DNA from: Ciona intestinalis
Lineage: Eukaryota > Chordata > Ascidiacea > Phlebobranchia > Cionidae
Assembly (NCBI RefSeq): GCF_000224145.3
Contig: NC_020166.2
Coordinates: 1,968,319-2,032,318 of the forward strand
Length of the DNA stretch: 64,000 nucleotides
Direction of reading: 5' to 3'
Shown here: positions 24,501-33,626 of the stretch, in pieces
Numbering within the stretch: the stretch's first letter is position 1
How the letters are laid out: the number at the start of each line of letters is the position of its first letter
Made by a program: the position numbers and the translations under genes
The notes under the pieces: generated by a model
Told to the model about the DNA's origin: nothing
Seen by the model: the letters and a program-made list of their open reading frames with translations, nothing else
The model's database searches: none

Positions 24501-27500
24501 GGCAGACAATATAAACAACCCATTACAACCAATAATATTATACCTGAGGTAAGTCAGTGTAGTAGAGTGTCACTTCAGTTGTATTACGATCACTTGTGTC
24601 GTGAAATTTGACCGAAAATTCTTTTCCAAGAGTATGTTGGTCAAACCATGAAACGGTGAATTCTGACCAACCAGTTTCATTTACTACACCAGACCTGTGT
24701 GTTGCTGGTGCGACCTACAGATAGAATGAATGAAAGTAATTTGCTTTAAACCTCGCATGGTTGGAATACGACAGTCGTTACAACAAATGTGTGTTTTGCT
24801 TCATACACCTTGTGCCAGCTTTTGAGTTACCAATATAACTTTGTCGTTTTTCTGTATGGCTGACAAAATAACACATAAATAGTTATAATCCCATACTTAC
24901 ACCATGTAAAGAACAAGGTATTGCTTGACAAGGCACATCAAAAAACTTGCAATGAATGTGCCGCAAATCCTCCATCTTCACATAACAGATATTTCCATAA
25001 TCAATATAACTGACCTGCGAAAATGAGAATATTATTCGTTGAAAATTTTTCTGGCACCGTGGCTCAGTGGATAGGCACTTTAATCTTAATTCATACCCAA
25101 GAGATACTGGGTTCAATTCTTGATTTCTTGATGCTGATAAGTGTTTGTATCCTTACACAAAAGACAATTAAACTTGTTCTTTGCCTTATTAATTACAAAA
25201 CATTGCACTGAATGATCATTTTTTTTAGATCATTTTTTTAGTAAAATAGGTAATGTCCTCCCTGATTTTCTAGCTTGCTGTGGTGGCAGATAAACATACA
25301 ATAAAGAATAGTTGATTTAGTAGCTGCAGTGTACCCACCAAAATTGTTTCATCTTTTTTATTAAATTTTATAATCTTAGCTCTGTACCATTCACCATCAA
25401 CATACAATGAAGCACACACGGTATTTTTCAATGGCATTGTGGAAAAACTGAGAGATTTTGACCAGGTCTCTGAGTAGAAATCACTAAAACACAAAAGGAA
25501 TTTAATATGTACACTCCACTGAGCTTGACACAAAAGTGACAAAACTTATGATATTTTAAACTGGAACCAACATAAACCAGCACAGACCCAAATAAAAGTT
25601 CACTGAATTCATAATGCCGCTACCAGTGTGAACGTTTGTATTTTTGGAAATCAGCACAGACCCAAAGTGAATACAAATCTGTGGTCACCAATGGGTTGTC
25701 AAACTATGAGAAAACAAAGATAAAAAAACAAAAAAATACAATAAATTACAAAGTTACATTATATATGGTAACAGTCACGAATCACGATATGTATAAAACA
25801 AAACAACCGAATTAGCATACAGATGACAAAGTTTAATATAATATATACATAAAATTGACACCAATGTTATTCTTACTTTAATTCTCTTTGAAGGTTTTCC
25901 AATGTTTCGTTCGCATTGGAAAGTTGAACATGGAAAAAACTTGGGTCGTTTACATCGCAAACAACAACATTAACTAGATCTTTGTTCACTAAATCTTCAT
26001 TTTTTATCGATTTATTTTTCTTCTCTGAATTAGTGTCGGGAAGATCCATGATGGGACAAATATCTTCATTTAACTGGAAAATCAGATGGTTAGTTAACAT
26101 TTAGTGATTAGGAATGCATGCCTCTGGACTGGAAAATACCGGATTCGGTTGGAGACTTAATGCAACCAGGATTATGGGTGTGTAGACACTTACCAGACAT
26201 TTGCACAACATAGTGGTCACTATAGGCTAACCAAATACGCAGTTACAGTCAATCATTAACAAGTTATCCACTACAACTATGCGTGCAATGTTACTCTACT
26301 ATAACTTTGTGTTGCCCTACCATGTAGGGATAAATCAGTAATAATAATAAGTTAATAACTTTGAATACAAATATTTTTAACAAAGTAATGCAATCCAAAA
26401 AACTGTAAATTCCTTAAAACAAGCAAAAAATTATCCTTACTTTAATAATAGATGCATCAACCTCATCAAGTTTCTTGTGAGACTGATTGTCGCCAGAAAT
26501 TTTATTTTGCTCTAAAAATAATTTCTCTTTTTTTCCAGTTGTCCCTCTACTTGGTTCAACACTTAGAGTACATTGACCTGTAGAAGTCCCAACTGTTTGT
26601 GCTACTTCGGCAATTGTATCATTTTTTGCTGGTGTAAGCTCTCCAGATTTACTGATTGCATTTGGTGTTGGATATTTTTCTTGTACACTTTTATCCCTGT
26701 CGAATTTACCTTTTATGTCCATGTAGTCAGCATGGGGTATCTCACTCAGCATTACATTCATATTTTCTTCTTCTTTTGTGTTATTACCAGAGTTTTGTGT
26801 CTTCTCTGTTAGCTTCATAACTGAATTCTTTTCTTGGTTTGTGGTTTTAACAACACTTTTTTGATTTTCTTCTTGTTTTGAATTTTTAATAGAATTTATT
26901 ATTGTTCCTGTGGGCCTCACAACTGAAGTTTCTTCCTGCTTAGAACTTTTTACAATATTTTTTTGTTCTTCATCCTGCTTTGAATTTTTAACAAACCCTT
27001 TTTGAATTTCTTGCTTTGTGTTTTTCACAGCACTTTTTTGGTTTTCTTTTTGACTTGTATTTTTAACCCCATGCTTTGGATTTTCTTCCTTCTTTGTGTT
27101 TCCAAAAACACTTTTCTGATTTGCAAATCTTTTTTCAAATCTTCTTGGTACACTGTCAAAGTTCCGTTTTGTAATTTTGTTGTTGTTTTGCACAGAATTT
27201 CTGACCTTTTTCCCGTTGTTTTTATTCAGTAGTTCTGCGGAAAAAATGCTTACTGTTGTTGGACTGAGTTTTGCATATTTAGTTTGTTGTGAACTTAGTA
27301 AAACATCTGCTTTCTTTTGGTTATCAACTACAGGCACTGTTTCTGATACTTGTTTTTTGGCCATGAGTTTGTTAATTTCTTCAGTAGTTGTCTCTTTCCA
27401 ATATTTTAAAATGATCGGAATTTCCGTTCTATTTCTGTGCTCAAAATTTTGTTCAGACTTCCCTGTAGCTTTTTTGCTCTTTGAGTTGCTTTGTAAAGGT

Positions 27501-30275
27501 TTATAACATTGATCAGTTCTGAAAGACAAACACAAAAAGTTGGCTCTCGCTAACGTCATGAATTTTGGTGGCTTTGGAGTGCCATGTCATATATTTGATT
27601 ATTTGGTGGCTTTATTTTGAAGATGACTAATATATATTTTACCTGCATTTTCTTGGTTTATAAAATTTAGCAGACTCTAAGTCCCAATAATCCTCTTTCA
27701 TGCAACTCTTCTCATGCTGCAACAAACAATATTTAGCAATTTTTTTAAAACAATTTTTGACTTTTGACTTTTTGTTTTTGCATGGGCTAATGCTTCACAC
27801 TTCAAATAAAAAAGGAAAAGTACCCCCCCCTATACTTTTGGGGTTGAAACCACCCCATTTTTCTGGCTGTGCCCCTGTGTTCATACCTCAGTACTAACTT
27901 CCAGGGCATACGCAGTTCTTTCTTGTTTACTCTTTGTCATTACTTCAAACACTTCACATCCTGAATTACTTCTTTGTACCAAGGAACCAATATGGGTAGA
28001 TGGGTAAACAACAGGCAAGCTCCGTGTCTATTATAACATAAAAATTAAAAAAAAACATTCTAAACAATAATCACCAACAAAGTTACATATGCAGACAATG
28101 CAGTAACTCGTAAGCGGGCACGAATAATAAGTGCCTTAAATAAGATAAGACACCTGTATTATAACGTTTAAAAAAACTCTAAAAATGCACAACAATTATT
28201 CATGAAAATTCCCAAAGTTGGACTAAATAAGCTTACCAGCTATTTAAACAATAACGCTATCTATTGGTTTTTGGTTTATATCTACCTTTAATAATCTTAC
28301 GTATGAACTTATTTTTGGTTCTTTTAGCTTAAAAAGTTTTTTTCTCAACTTGAGTCTGCCATTTGGCAAAAGTAAGACCAGGGTACTGTATAATTCAATG
28401 TGAATACCTCAAACTGGCTTTGGAAATCATCACATGTGATATCATTTGGAAGAGAACCAGCAGTCAAAATATTTTCGCTTGATTTGCAAAAGGACCTGTG
28501 GCAGAATTTATTAGTTTTGGTTATCAAGGAAAATTGCTCAAACTCAGTGGTCACTAATGGGTTGTCCAAACTGTGAGTCATACAAATAATAAAAACTAAT
28601 CACTCACAACCTTATATACGTGGTAACCCATACGCGGGCTCGAAGTGTAAAAAATATGTTATAGAAACTGTTCTGCCGCCAAAATCATTACATTTATTGA
28701 TCAACTTTTTAACAAACCTGTATTCAGTAGATGATAGATCTGAGAGTTTTAATGACGAGGAACTGCTGCCAATCTGTGCAAAATAATACCATTAAAAGTT
28801 TTTTTTTTCAACTTTTTCCATAACAAGTGCATTAATTACCATAAGCACTAAATATTTGTTCTACACCACCAATGTAACACAACACTACCTCTAAATCTAA
28901 AGGTTCTTTGCAACTGTCTTCTGTTTTGAAACCAAAACCAAGTGAAACTATGACGTCTTGCACCGTCTGAAAAAGATGATTTAAGTTATTTGGCCTATTC
29001 TATTTCTTTGAAATTTTTCAAATGTAAAAAGACTACATTGATATGTTGGTGGGAATTAATTAATTTTATGTTAAAATTTAAGATTTGCTTAGCAACTAAT
29101 CTGTTGTAATATATTTAGCTGTGAAGCACCAACTTTAGACAAGTCAGGGTAGAATAGAACAATCTTAGAAACTCCCATAGAACTTCTGATTTTTCGAAAA
29201 GGGAAATAAGCAGAAAATGTTTTGTTCAATAAAGATTCCTCAAACCAACACTTGGCAGCAGAAGACCAAGTATCAACATTGGTGACACCATCACTAACAC
29301 ATGGTGATATCTGGAAAAGTTATAACTTAATGTAACCCACTATATTCTTGCATTTGACAGTCGTTATAACACAAGTGTTGATAGACCTCCTGCCAGCTTA
29401 CAAGTTACCATATATGTAACTTTGTGGGTAACTGATTTTTTCTGTATGGCTAACAATTTAAACAACCCATTAGTGACTACTGGGTTGGAGCGATTAAATA
29501 AATTTCAGTTTTATTCTATGCTATTACGGGTGAGATGCTTTAAAATTTAGGATTTAGGTCAAATTTAGCCCAATCCCCAAGAAATGCCTGTAAATGGACT
29601 TATCCCCAAGGACCCATACGCCCAGGATCAATGCCTAACATCAAACCCTACATTCTTATGACAAAATCAATAATGCCAGTACGGACAAAGGCCAATATGA
29701 GTTAACTAATTATTAGTTCCTACCCCGTATAATGAACATTTTAGGGCATAAAACGGCAACTGATCAAAAGGAGAAATAAGTTTGCGTAAATCTTCAACAT
29801 CAACTTCACCCAGGTTCCCATAATCCAAGTAAACAACCTGAAAAATAGTTTGTATTTGGTTTGTATTTGGACCAGCTGTATCTCGTATAGATTTATAAAT
29901 TTCTTGATGGCAACTTAGGATTAGAACCTGTGCAGTGTTTTTGTCAACATTTATGATCTCAGCTCTGTACCACAAGTGATCTGGTAGATAATACGCAACG
30001 CATGTGTCTCCAGGTTTTATCTTATTCTCGAAACGAAACTTCCTTTTCCAGCTTTGACAATAAACTTGACTGTAAACATAGATATGTATTATTATGTATT
30101 ACTGTGGTTGATTGATTTTTTTAAATTTTTACTTTAAATCATGTTGAAGCTTCGTCAAAAGTTGACGTTCTTTCACCAAATGTACGTAAAACACGCTTGG
30201 GTTTACATTTGCAACATCACTAACGATAACTTTCAATAAATCCTTTTTCTTATTCATGCCTGGTTTCCTACTCAT
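15530..30275 (-). CDS. Multi-Tudor protein with a CCCH zinc finger, 33 exons
   Basis: Probable germ-granule/piRNA-pathway scaffold; Tudor domains of this kind bind dimethylarginine on PIWI-type partners. Exons (5' to 3'): 30133-30275, 29928-30069, 29724-29837, 29134-29310, 28889-28966, 28718-28773, 28408-28495, 28301-28348, 27887-28027, 27643-27716, 26441-27518, 25877-26073, 25339-25483, 24901-25014, 24544-24714, 24074-24208, 23606-23707, 22988-23078, 22725-22796, 22466-22515, 21863-22153, 21476-21589, 20889-20981, 20535-20612, 19620-19678, 18977-19052, 18405-18463, 17802-17964, 17312-17447, 16861-16936, 16472-16583, 16047-16182, 15530-15627. All phases close, giving 1568 residues. Extended Tudor domains: about 1-192 (VVYLDYGNLG), 745-922 (VSYIDYGNIC), 1073-1264 (VHLLDYGRSK), 1383-1568 (VYLVDYGTTL). 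A CCCH finger (CKYYQKGDCWRGDKCAWEH) is at about 1348-1366. Residues 354-713 are a low-complexity linker. Least certain junctions: exon 4 donor (AAA/GTTGGT) and exon 8 acceptor. It could be a TDRD1- or RNF17-like relative; I cannot assign orthology. Confidence 0.9.
15672..16018 (-). mobile_element. MITE interrupted by a second MITE (nested pair)
   Basis: An outer reverse-orientation element starts near 15672 (TGGGGTAAGTTGGGATATCG) and breaks at about 15703. A complete forward-orientation element occupies about 15706-15905. The outer element resumes (ATATTTCCTGAGC, TTTTAAACAATTAACAAC) and ends CTTACCCCACCCTACTA near 16016. The pair lies in the last intron of the Tudor gene. Confidence 0.8.
16212..16410 (+). 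mobile_element. tRNA-headed SINE in a Tudor gene intron
   Basis: The forward head AGCGCTGTGGCACAGTGG holds an A-box-like sequence and GGTTCAAGGC is B-box-like, followed by the family body (CACCATTGTGG, CTTGGACAAGACACTTA). The middle is deleted. Confidence 0.75.
16618..16845 (+). mobile_element. tRNA-headed SINE in a Tudor gene intron, diverged
   Basis: The head GTGCCGTGGAACAGTGGTTA, body TCACCAACAAAGTTACATAA and GTGGTAACTCATAAAG match the family in forward orientation. Confidence 0.65.
17100..17290 (+). mobile_element. SINE body fragment, headless
   Basis: CTCCAACCCAGTGGTCACTA, GGTTGTCTAAACTGT and GAGGATAAAGCAAGTTACA are the forward body and tail of the family, without the tRNA-like head. 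Confidence 0.7.
17515..17565 (+). mobile_element. MITE left-end fragment
   Basis: TTAGGGTGGGGTGAGACGGG is a family terminus; the remainder is lost or unrecognisable beyond a short direct repeat of TTTTAAAAAATGT. Confidence 0.55.
18005..18235 (-). mobile_element. tRNA-headed SINE in a Tudor gene intron
   Basis: Reverse-orientation landmarks: CCTGCTTACAAGATA, AACAACCCATAAGGGACCAC, GGTTGGAGCAATTGC, TGTCTTGCACAAGAACACA and a partial head GTTACCTCTGGGTCAGAAG. Confidence 0.7.
18528..18728 (+). mobile_element. MITE-like inverted-repeat element in a Tudor gene intron
   Basis: TATAGTAGGGTGGGGGAAG and GGTGTCCCATCTTTCCCCAC termini with all interior landmarks. Confidence 0.8.
18789..18863. repeat. Short tandem repeat, three copies
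   Basis: Three spaced copies of a unit with core TGTAAAACGAAAG, in an AT-rich intron next to the MITE copy. Confidence 0.7.
19110..19392 (-). mobile_element. tRNA-headed SINE, full-length example
   Basis: The best complete copy in reverse orientation. It runs from TTTTTATCCTTGCATGGACA through CATACACCTCGTGCCAGC, GTGACCATTGGGTTGGAGC and TTGCCCAAGGACTTGTACG to the tRNA-like head, whose reverse reads TGCCATGGCATAGTG with an A-box-like core. It lies in a Tudor gene intron. Confidence 0.85.
20385..20870 (-). mobile_element. Two SINE copies flanking a Tudor gene exon
   Basis: A head-side fragment at about 20385-20480 (AAGTGTCTTTTCCAAGGACAC, GAGCCTTGAACCCGTA) and a body copy at about 20618-20870 (GAATGAATGAGTGTAACTTA tail, GGATTTGGAC-like body, TAGAGCAATTGC). 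Both are reversed and sit on either side of the exon at 20535-20612. Confidence 0.65.
21259..21390. mobile_element. Possible hAT-type MITE
   Basis: The left end CAGGGGTTTTTAAACTTTTTGGC resembles hAT terminal repeats (CAGGGGTT...), and the right part CTCGCGACCCCTTTGC is a loose inverted match. The middle is AT-rich and non-coding. The right limit is uncertain and target duplications were not established. Confidence 0.35.
22250..22415 (-). mobile_element. SINE, tail half
   Basis: TTTATCCTTGCATGGCGAC, ACACAGGTGTTCTGTTTCATG and TTGTGGGTTTTGATTTCTGT are the reversed tail half of the family, in a Tudor gene intron. Confidence 0.7.
23185..23425 (+). mobile_element. SINE, forward, partial head
   Basis: CTACCATTGTGGGCTTATGTG, TTTGGCAAGACACTTAATGG, CAATCACCCACAAAGTATC and GGAGGATAAAGCAAGTAAC follow the forward family order. 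Confidence 0.75.
24385..24870 (-). mobile_element. Two SINE tail halves flanking a Tudor gene exon
   Basis: Reversed copies at about 24385-24530 (GTTATAACACTGGTGTG, AACTTTGTGGGTGATTGTTT) and about 24722-24870 (GAATGAATGAAAGTAAT tail, CACCTTGTGCCAGCTT). They bracket the exon at 24544-24714. Confidence 0.7.
25050..25190 (+). mobile_element. SINE tRNA-like head
   Basis: GGCACCGTGGCTCAGTGGAT followed by GGGTTCAATTCTTG gives A- and B-box-like sequences with tRNA-like spacing. The rest decays into GACAATTAAACTTG. It does not fold as a functional tRNA by eye and lies in an intron of the antisense Tudor gene. Confidence 0.6.
25678..25805 (+). mobile_element. SINE body fragment
   Basis: GTGGTCACCAATGGGTTGTC and ACAAAGTTACATTATATATGG in forward order; degraded. 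Confidence 0.5.
26441..27518 (-). other. Exon 11 of the Tudor gene: long Lys/Gln/Asn-rich linker with internal repeats
   Basis: This single 1078-base exon encodes about 360 residues between Tudor 1 and Tudor 2. The middle carries at least five imperfect repeats of about 13-15 residues, of the form KNTKQEENQKSVVK, for example NTSQKENQKSAVK, NTKQEIQKGFVK, NSKQDEEQKNIVK and NSKQEENQKSVVK. The region is charged, with few hydrophobic residues, and is predicted by eye to be disordered. It is by far the longest exon in a gene of exons mostly 50-200 bases long. Confidence 0.85.
28065..28165 (+). mobile_element. SINE 3' half fragment
   Basis: AATCACCAACAAAGTTACAT, GTAACTCGTAAGCGGGCACG and CACCTGTATTATAACG match the forward 3' half. 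Confidence 0.65.
28535..28690 (+). mobile_element. SINE body fragment
   Basis: CTCAGTGGTCACTAATGGGT, CACTCACAACCTTATATACG and GTGGTAACCCATACGCGGGC in forward order, in a Tudor gene intron. Confidence 0.65.
29330..29500 (-). mobile_element. SINE tail half
   Basis: AGTCGTTATAACACAAGTGTT, CTGCCAGCTTACAAGTTACC and CATTAGTGACTACTGGGTTG in reverse orientation, in a Tudor gene intron. Confidence 0.7.
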
Positions 30276-30385
30276 ATGCAACCAAAGAAATAATACCAAT
30301 TTTTAGACACAAAACATAACTTGTATACTAGCTTGCACAATTTAAAAGAGAGAGAACAACGTTTACAACGAAAGCGCGCCCAAAA

Positions 30386-30393
30386 TCACGTGA
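30386..30393. promoter_or_regulatory. Palindromic E-box (TCACGTGA) upstream of the Tudor gene
   Basis: TCACGTGA lies about 110 bases upstream of the Tudor gene start codon in a short GC-richer patch (AAAGCGCGCCC). It is the kind of site bound by bHLH-zip factors such as USF, MITF or MYC. Promoter use is inferred from position alone. Confidence 0.3.
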
Positions 30394-30879
30394 CAGGAGG
30401 AATCGAATTTGCCATCAGCATTATTAGGGTTGCCCAACATCTTTACTAACTTTGTGGTTACCGGTTACAAAGCCCATGTCCTGTTGTAGTTTAATACAAT
30501 ATTACAAAACACGGAAGGTGTCTCATTCCAACCATAAGGCTCGCACAAACTCGACGTATATTTAGAAATAAAGTGTGGAAAAGTATATATTGTTGTAACA
30601 GTTTTTCCGCATGTAAACGCCTCTTTTTTGAGAAGGGCATTCCACTAAAGAGGTTACTACTTGCATTTCTCTGAAGATACCAATTTTTCTTTTGTACAAG
30701 TCATGTTTTCTGCACCATGAAATATGAATGGACGTTGTATAACATATTTTATTTGTCTTCTGGTTTATGAAAAAATAAGTTAAATTAATTTCTAAAATAG
30801 CTTAAATCAAAGCGCAGTTAAAAACTATGTTTCGCAACACACACAAATAGCCACAACACAGAAAGCACGCGCAAAATTT

Positions 30880-31765
30880 TTATAACTGTGGCTTTCGAGC
30901 AATCATGGCATGAAAGTCGTACACAGCTTTTAGGCGAACATCTGCATCATTCTTATCTATGCAACCCCACGCACTTCTCAGTGTTTTTGTTATCTGTTCA
31001 GAAACGCGTCAGCTTCTAATATCTTCTTGTTCCTCACTTCTTCCGGAAAAAAGTGAATTCTCTCCTTTTATCCTTCATATAACAGTCGTGAGTGTCTTCA
31101 GATCTTCTAAGGACCAGAAATAGTCCGAAGAAATCGTGTCAAATCTACGTTTATCTTCGTATGAAATTTTGTGAAAAATCTTAGAGTAACCATTCAAGTT
31201 TGCAAGGATTATTTTTCTCAGAAAAGCCGTGGTTGTAATCGCCAGAAGTTCGTTAGAAACTATATTGGGATTATAGTTTAATTGCCCAGGATGTCAATAG
31301 GGTATACGCGCGGTGTCCACTATCCAGTATACGAACAATACCAAACGACCACCAGGTTTCAAAACTCGGTCTACTTCTTTAAAAAACTTTTCTCTGACAA
31401 ACCAGTGTACAGAAGTTCCAGCTGTGATGACGTCAACACTTGCAGCTGTGATGACGTCAACACTTGCGTCATCAACCGGAAGTTCTTCCGCAATTCCAGT
31501 TTTGTAGGTCACGTGGGAAAACTTGTTTTAGGAATCTTGCTTCTTTGAGTTCGTTTTCGCTTGGGTCAATCGCTAACACGTCGTGGGAATACGGGGCAAA
31601 AACATTGGCTGACCGGCCGGCGCCGCAGCCTACATCGAGCAGGTAGTCAAACTTATATTCCTTTAAATCATAGTTGCCCTCTAATATAATTTGAGCGAAC
31701 TGTGGTGGGTACTGTGGTCTGTGGCCGATACTTCCTATAATCTTCAGCATTTTTTTTGGATTCAT
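30880..31765 (-). pseudogene. Class I SAM-dependent methyltransferase pseudogene
   Basis: The ancestral product is a SAM-binding methyltransferase (methyltransferase type 11 fold). Starting at 31765, one frame has RPQYPPQFAQI and the SAM-binding motif LLDVGCGAGRSANVF followed by the acidic VLAIDPSE. At about 31515-31535 the frame breaks by one base, and the next frame carries the family core VDDASVDVITA, SVHWF and VLKPGGRLVLF up to a TGA at about 31291. Remnants continue to a TAA at 30880-30882: YEDKRRFDTISSDYFWSL, then stop codons and further frame changes, then SAWGCIDKNDADVRL and DFHAMIARKPQL. A 24-bp tandem duplication repeats DVITA inside the core. The normal N-terminus is missing. Several independent lesions make a pseudogene more likely than a sequencing error. 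Confidence 0.85.
31419..31466. repeat. 24-bp tandem duplication inside the methyltransferase pseudogene
   Basis: Two perfect adjacent copies of a 24-bp unit beginning CAGCTGTGATGACGTCAACA. The duplication is a multiple of three, so it repeats eight residues (a DVITAASV-type segment) without shifting the frame. Confidence 0.95.
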
Positions 31766-31799
31766 AATGTCTTACTTTGTAAATATTTTTTTGAGGATT

Positions 31800-31965
31800 T
31801 TTTCATTTTTTAATGTGTAGCTGATAATTCGCGCAACCTATTAATAAACACTGGGTTGGAGCAATTGCCGTTAAGTGTCTTGCCCGAGGAAACACTTACA
31901 CGTCCACAATGGTAGCAACGACAAGCCTTGAACCCATTACCATAGGTTAAAACCTGTCGCATAAA
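31800..31965 (-). mobile_element. SINE, head half
   Basis: GTGTAGCTGATAATTCGCGC, CACTGGGTTGGAGCAATTGCC, TAAGTGTCTTGCCCGAGG and GCCTTGAACCCATTACC in reverse order. It sits immediately upstream of the methyltransferase pseudogene, where the missing N-terminal coding part would be expected. Confidence 0.75.
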
Positions 31966-32696
31966 ATAAATCACAACTGTTCAAATCCCAACACTTTTAT
32001 TGAAAACCGTTGTGTAAAATACGAGTTTACCGGTTGTTATCAAATCTTACTCAGAATTTGTGCAATGATCGAATGAGTGTCCAATCAAATGCAGGCAGTA
32101 ATTGCACATCCAAAGATAAACATATTGATATTTTAGAGTAAAGGCAGTTGTGTAATAGCAACAAATTTCACCCACACCCAAATGCGCCGCCATAAAAATC
32201 CAATAAATGGTTCAAAATTTTAAAAAAAAAAAACGAAATAGTTTTAAGGCAATCTTTAAGGGGGGGATGTAACTACTTAAAATTATTACAGAATGTTGTT
32301 TTGAAAAAATCATGTGTATTATGGCACTGAACTTAAGTTTTTAATATGAAAGTCACTGCAAGGAAAACTATTTGTATTAGTTAAAAAACAACATATTATA
32401 TATGTATTGTAATACTAAAGGCCACCAGAAAATCTCAGAATGTTATGCAGCTTATAATGCTAGCTGGAATTTAAAATTGCTTCACTTTGTATTGTAGTTC
32501 AACATGTATCTAAAAAAGTAAAAATAACACTAATATTAATGACCATACTATTTAAGTTGGGAGTTGGGACTTATTCAAACAAGGCAGTTACATAAACTCT
32601 GTGACAAAAATGAAAAATCTAGCTATGGTTGTTGTGAGTTTCAAGGCAAAACTGATAGAAATGAAAAAGTTCTAGAGAGTCAAACAGGGTCATGGT
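31966..32696. other. Intergenic or 3'UTR of the first calumenin gene
   Basis: AT-rich, no open frame of note. Some of it is probably the 3'UTR of the gene ending at 32697; a reverse AATAAA is present near 31996 (TTTATT). Confidence 0.45.
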
Positions 32697-33626
32697 TTAG
32701 AACTCGTCATGGCGTTTTAAAGCTTCACCCCAGTCTGTGGCTTGGGAACCAACAAACTTATCGTGATGAGCGAGAATTTCTTCTTTGCTGAGAGAACCGT
32801 CTTTGTCATCATCTGACTCATGGACAAGATGCTTTGCTTCTGCAACTGCGTGATCGTAATCTGATGGCATGATCCAATCACGGACCTCCTCCAAGTTCAG
32901 TTTCCCGTCTTTATCTTTGTCCCTGTGCTCATGGAACTGCTGCTCCTCCACCACAACCCAATCCGGCTTCTCTCCTTCACTCTCATCTTCACTGATCATG
33001 TCACCGATGTACTCTTTGAGATCCACAAAACCATCACTGTTCTTGTCAATATCATCCATGGTTTCCTTAGTAACGATCTCCTTCATATGATCATACTCCT
33101 CTGGATGCAGGAATGCTCGGAACTCCTCTTCATTGCAATTTCCGTTCTTGTCTCCATCAGCAGCTTGAAACCTCTTATGATCACGATCAATCATCTTTTT
33201 ATAACTGAAGCCATCCTCTTCATCCTGATTTGCTTGCTCCTCCATAAACCCATAGGTTGCCTCCTTGTACTCGTCCCATTCAATCTTTCCATCTTTGTTT
33301 GTGTCATGCTGAAGGAACTGCTTATTTGAATCCTCCCGGATGTATCTCTTTTGTGTGAACTTGATCCAATCCACAAGTTCTTGTTCCGTGATGTTTTGAT
33401 CACCATCCTTGTCTACTTGATCAACAATGATCCCGAGTCGTCTTTTGCTCTCTTCTTCCGGCAGTTCATCATGCTCTTGTGCTTGATCTTTACCAAGAAA
33501 CGCCTCATGATCATAATCTGGAGAACCCGGCTCTTTGTCGCTAAGTTTTTGATCCAGAACTCTTTCTTTCTTTGCAACTGCAGCAAAAGCTACAGTGCAC
33601 ATAAGTAACACCATTAAACCCTTCAT
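32697..33626 (-). CDS. Calumenin-like CREC protein, copy 1 (intact, intronless)
   Basis: A calcium-binding chaperone-like protein of the ER/secretory pathway. The 309 residues begin with a signal peptide (MKGLMVLLMCTVAFAAVA). The CREC landmark DYDHEAFLGKD follows at about 39-49. Six EF-hand loops come in order: DKDGDQNITEQE, DTNKDGKIEWDE, DGDKNGNCNEEE, DKNSDGFVDLKE, DKDKDGKLNLEE and DDDKDGSLSKEE. It ends HDEF, the ER-retrieval tetrapeptide of calumenin. Length matches vertebrate calumenin and reticulocalbins (about 315-330). The coding region is a single exon, whereas vertebrate CALU is split by introns. A paralogue lies about 700 bases upstream on the same strand, so the pair is a tandem duplication. 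Confidence 0.95.
   Translation of the reverse strand: MKGLMVLLMCTVAFAAVAKKERVLDQKLSDKEPGSPDYDHEAFLGKDQAQEHDELPEEESKRRLGIIVDQVDKDGDQNITEQELVDWIKFTQKRYIREDSNKQFLQHDTNKDGKIEWDEYKEATYGFMEEQANQDEEDGFSYKKMIDRDHKRFQAADGDKNGNCNEEEFRAFLHPEEYDHMKEIVTKETMDDIDKNSDGFVDLKEYIGDMISEDESEGEKPDWVVVEEQQFHEHRDKDKDGKLNLEEVRDWIMPSDYDHAVAEAKHLVHESDDDKDGSLSKEEILAHHDKFVGSQATDWGEALKRHDEF

Noticed and set aside
25050..25125. A tRNA gene suggested by A- and B-box-like sequences
   Set aside because: It is the head of a dispersed SINE: the arms do not pair well, the sequence lies in an intron, and similar heads occur at several other places followed by the SINE body.
26573..27506. Open frames on the plus strand opposite the Tudor gene linker
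   Set aside because: They are antisense reflections of the Lys/Gln-rich exon, which give Phe/Leu/Cys-rich nonsense proteins. The minus-strand frame has correct splice phases on both sides.
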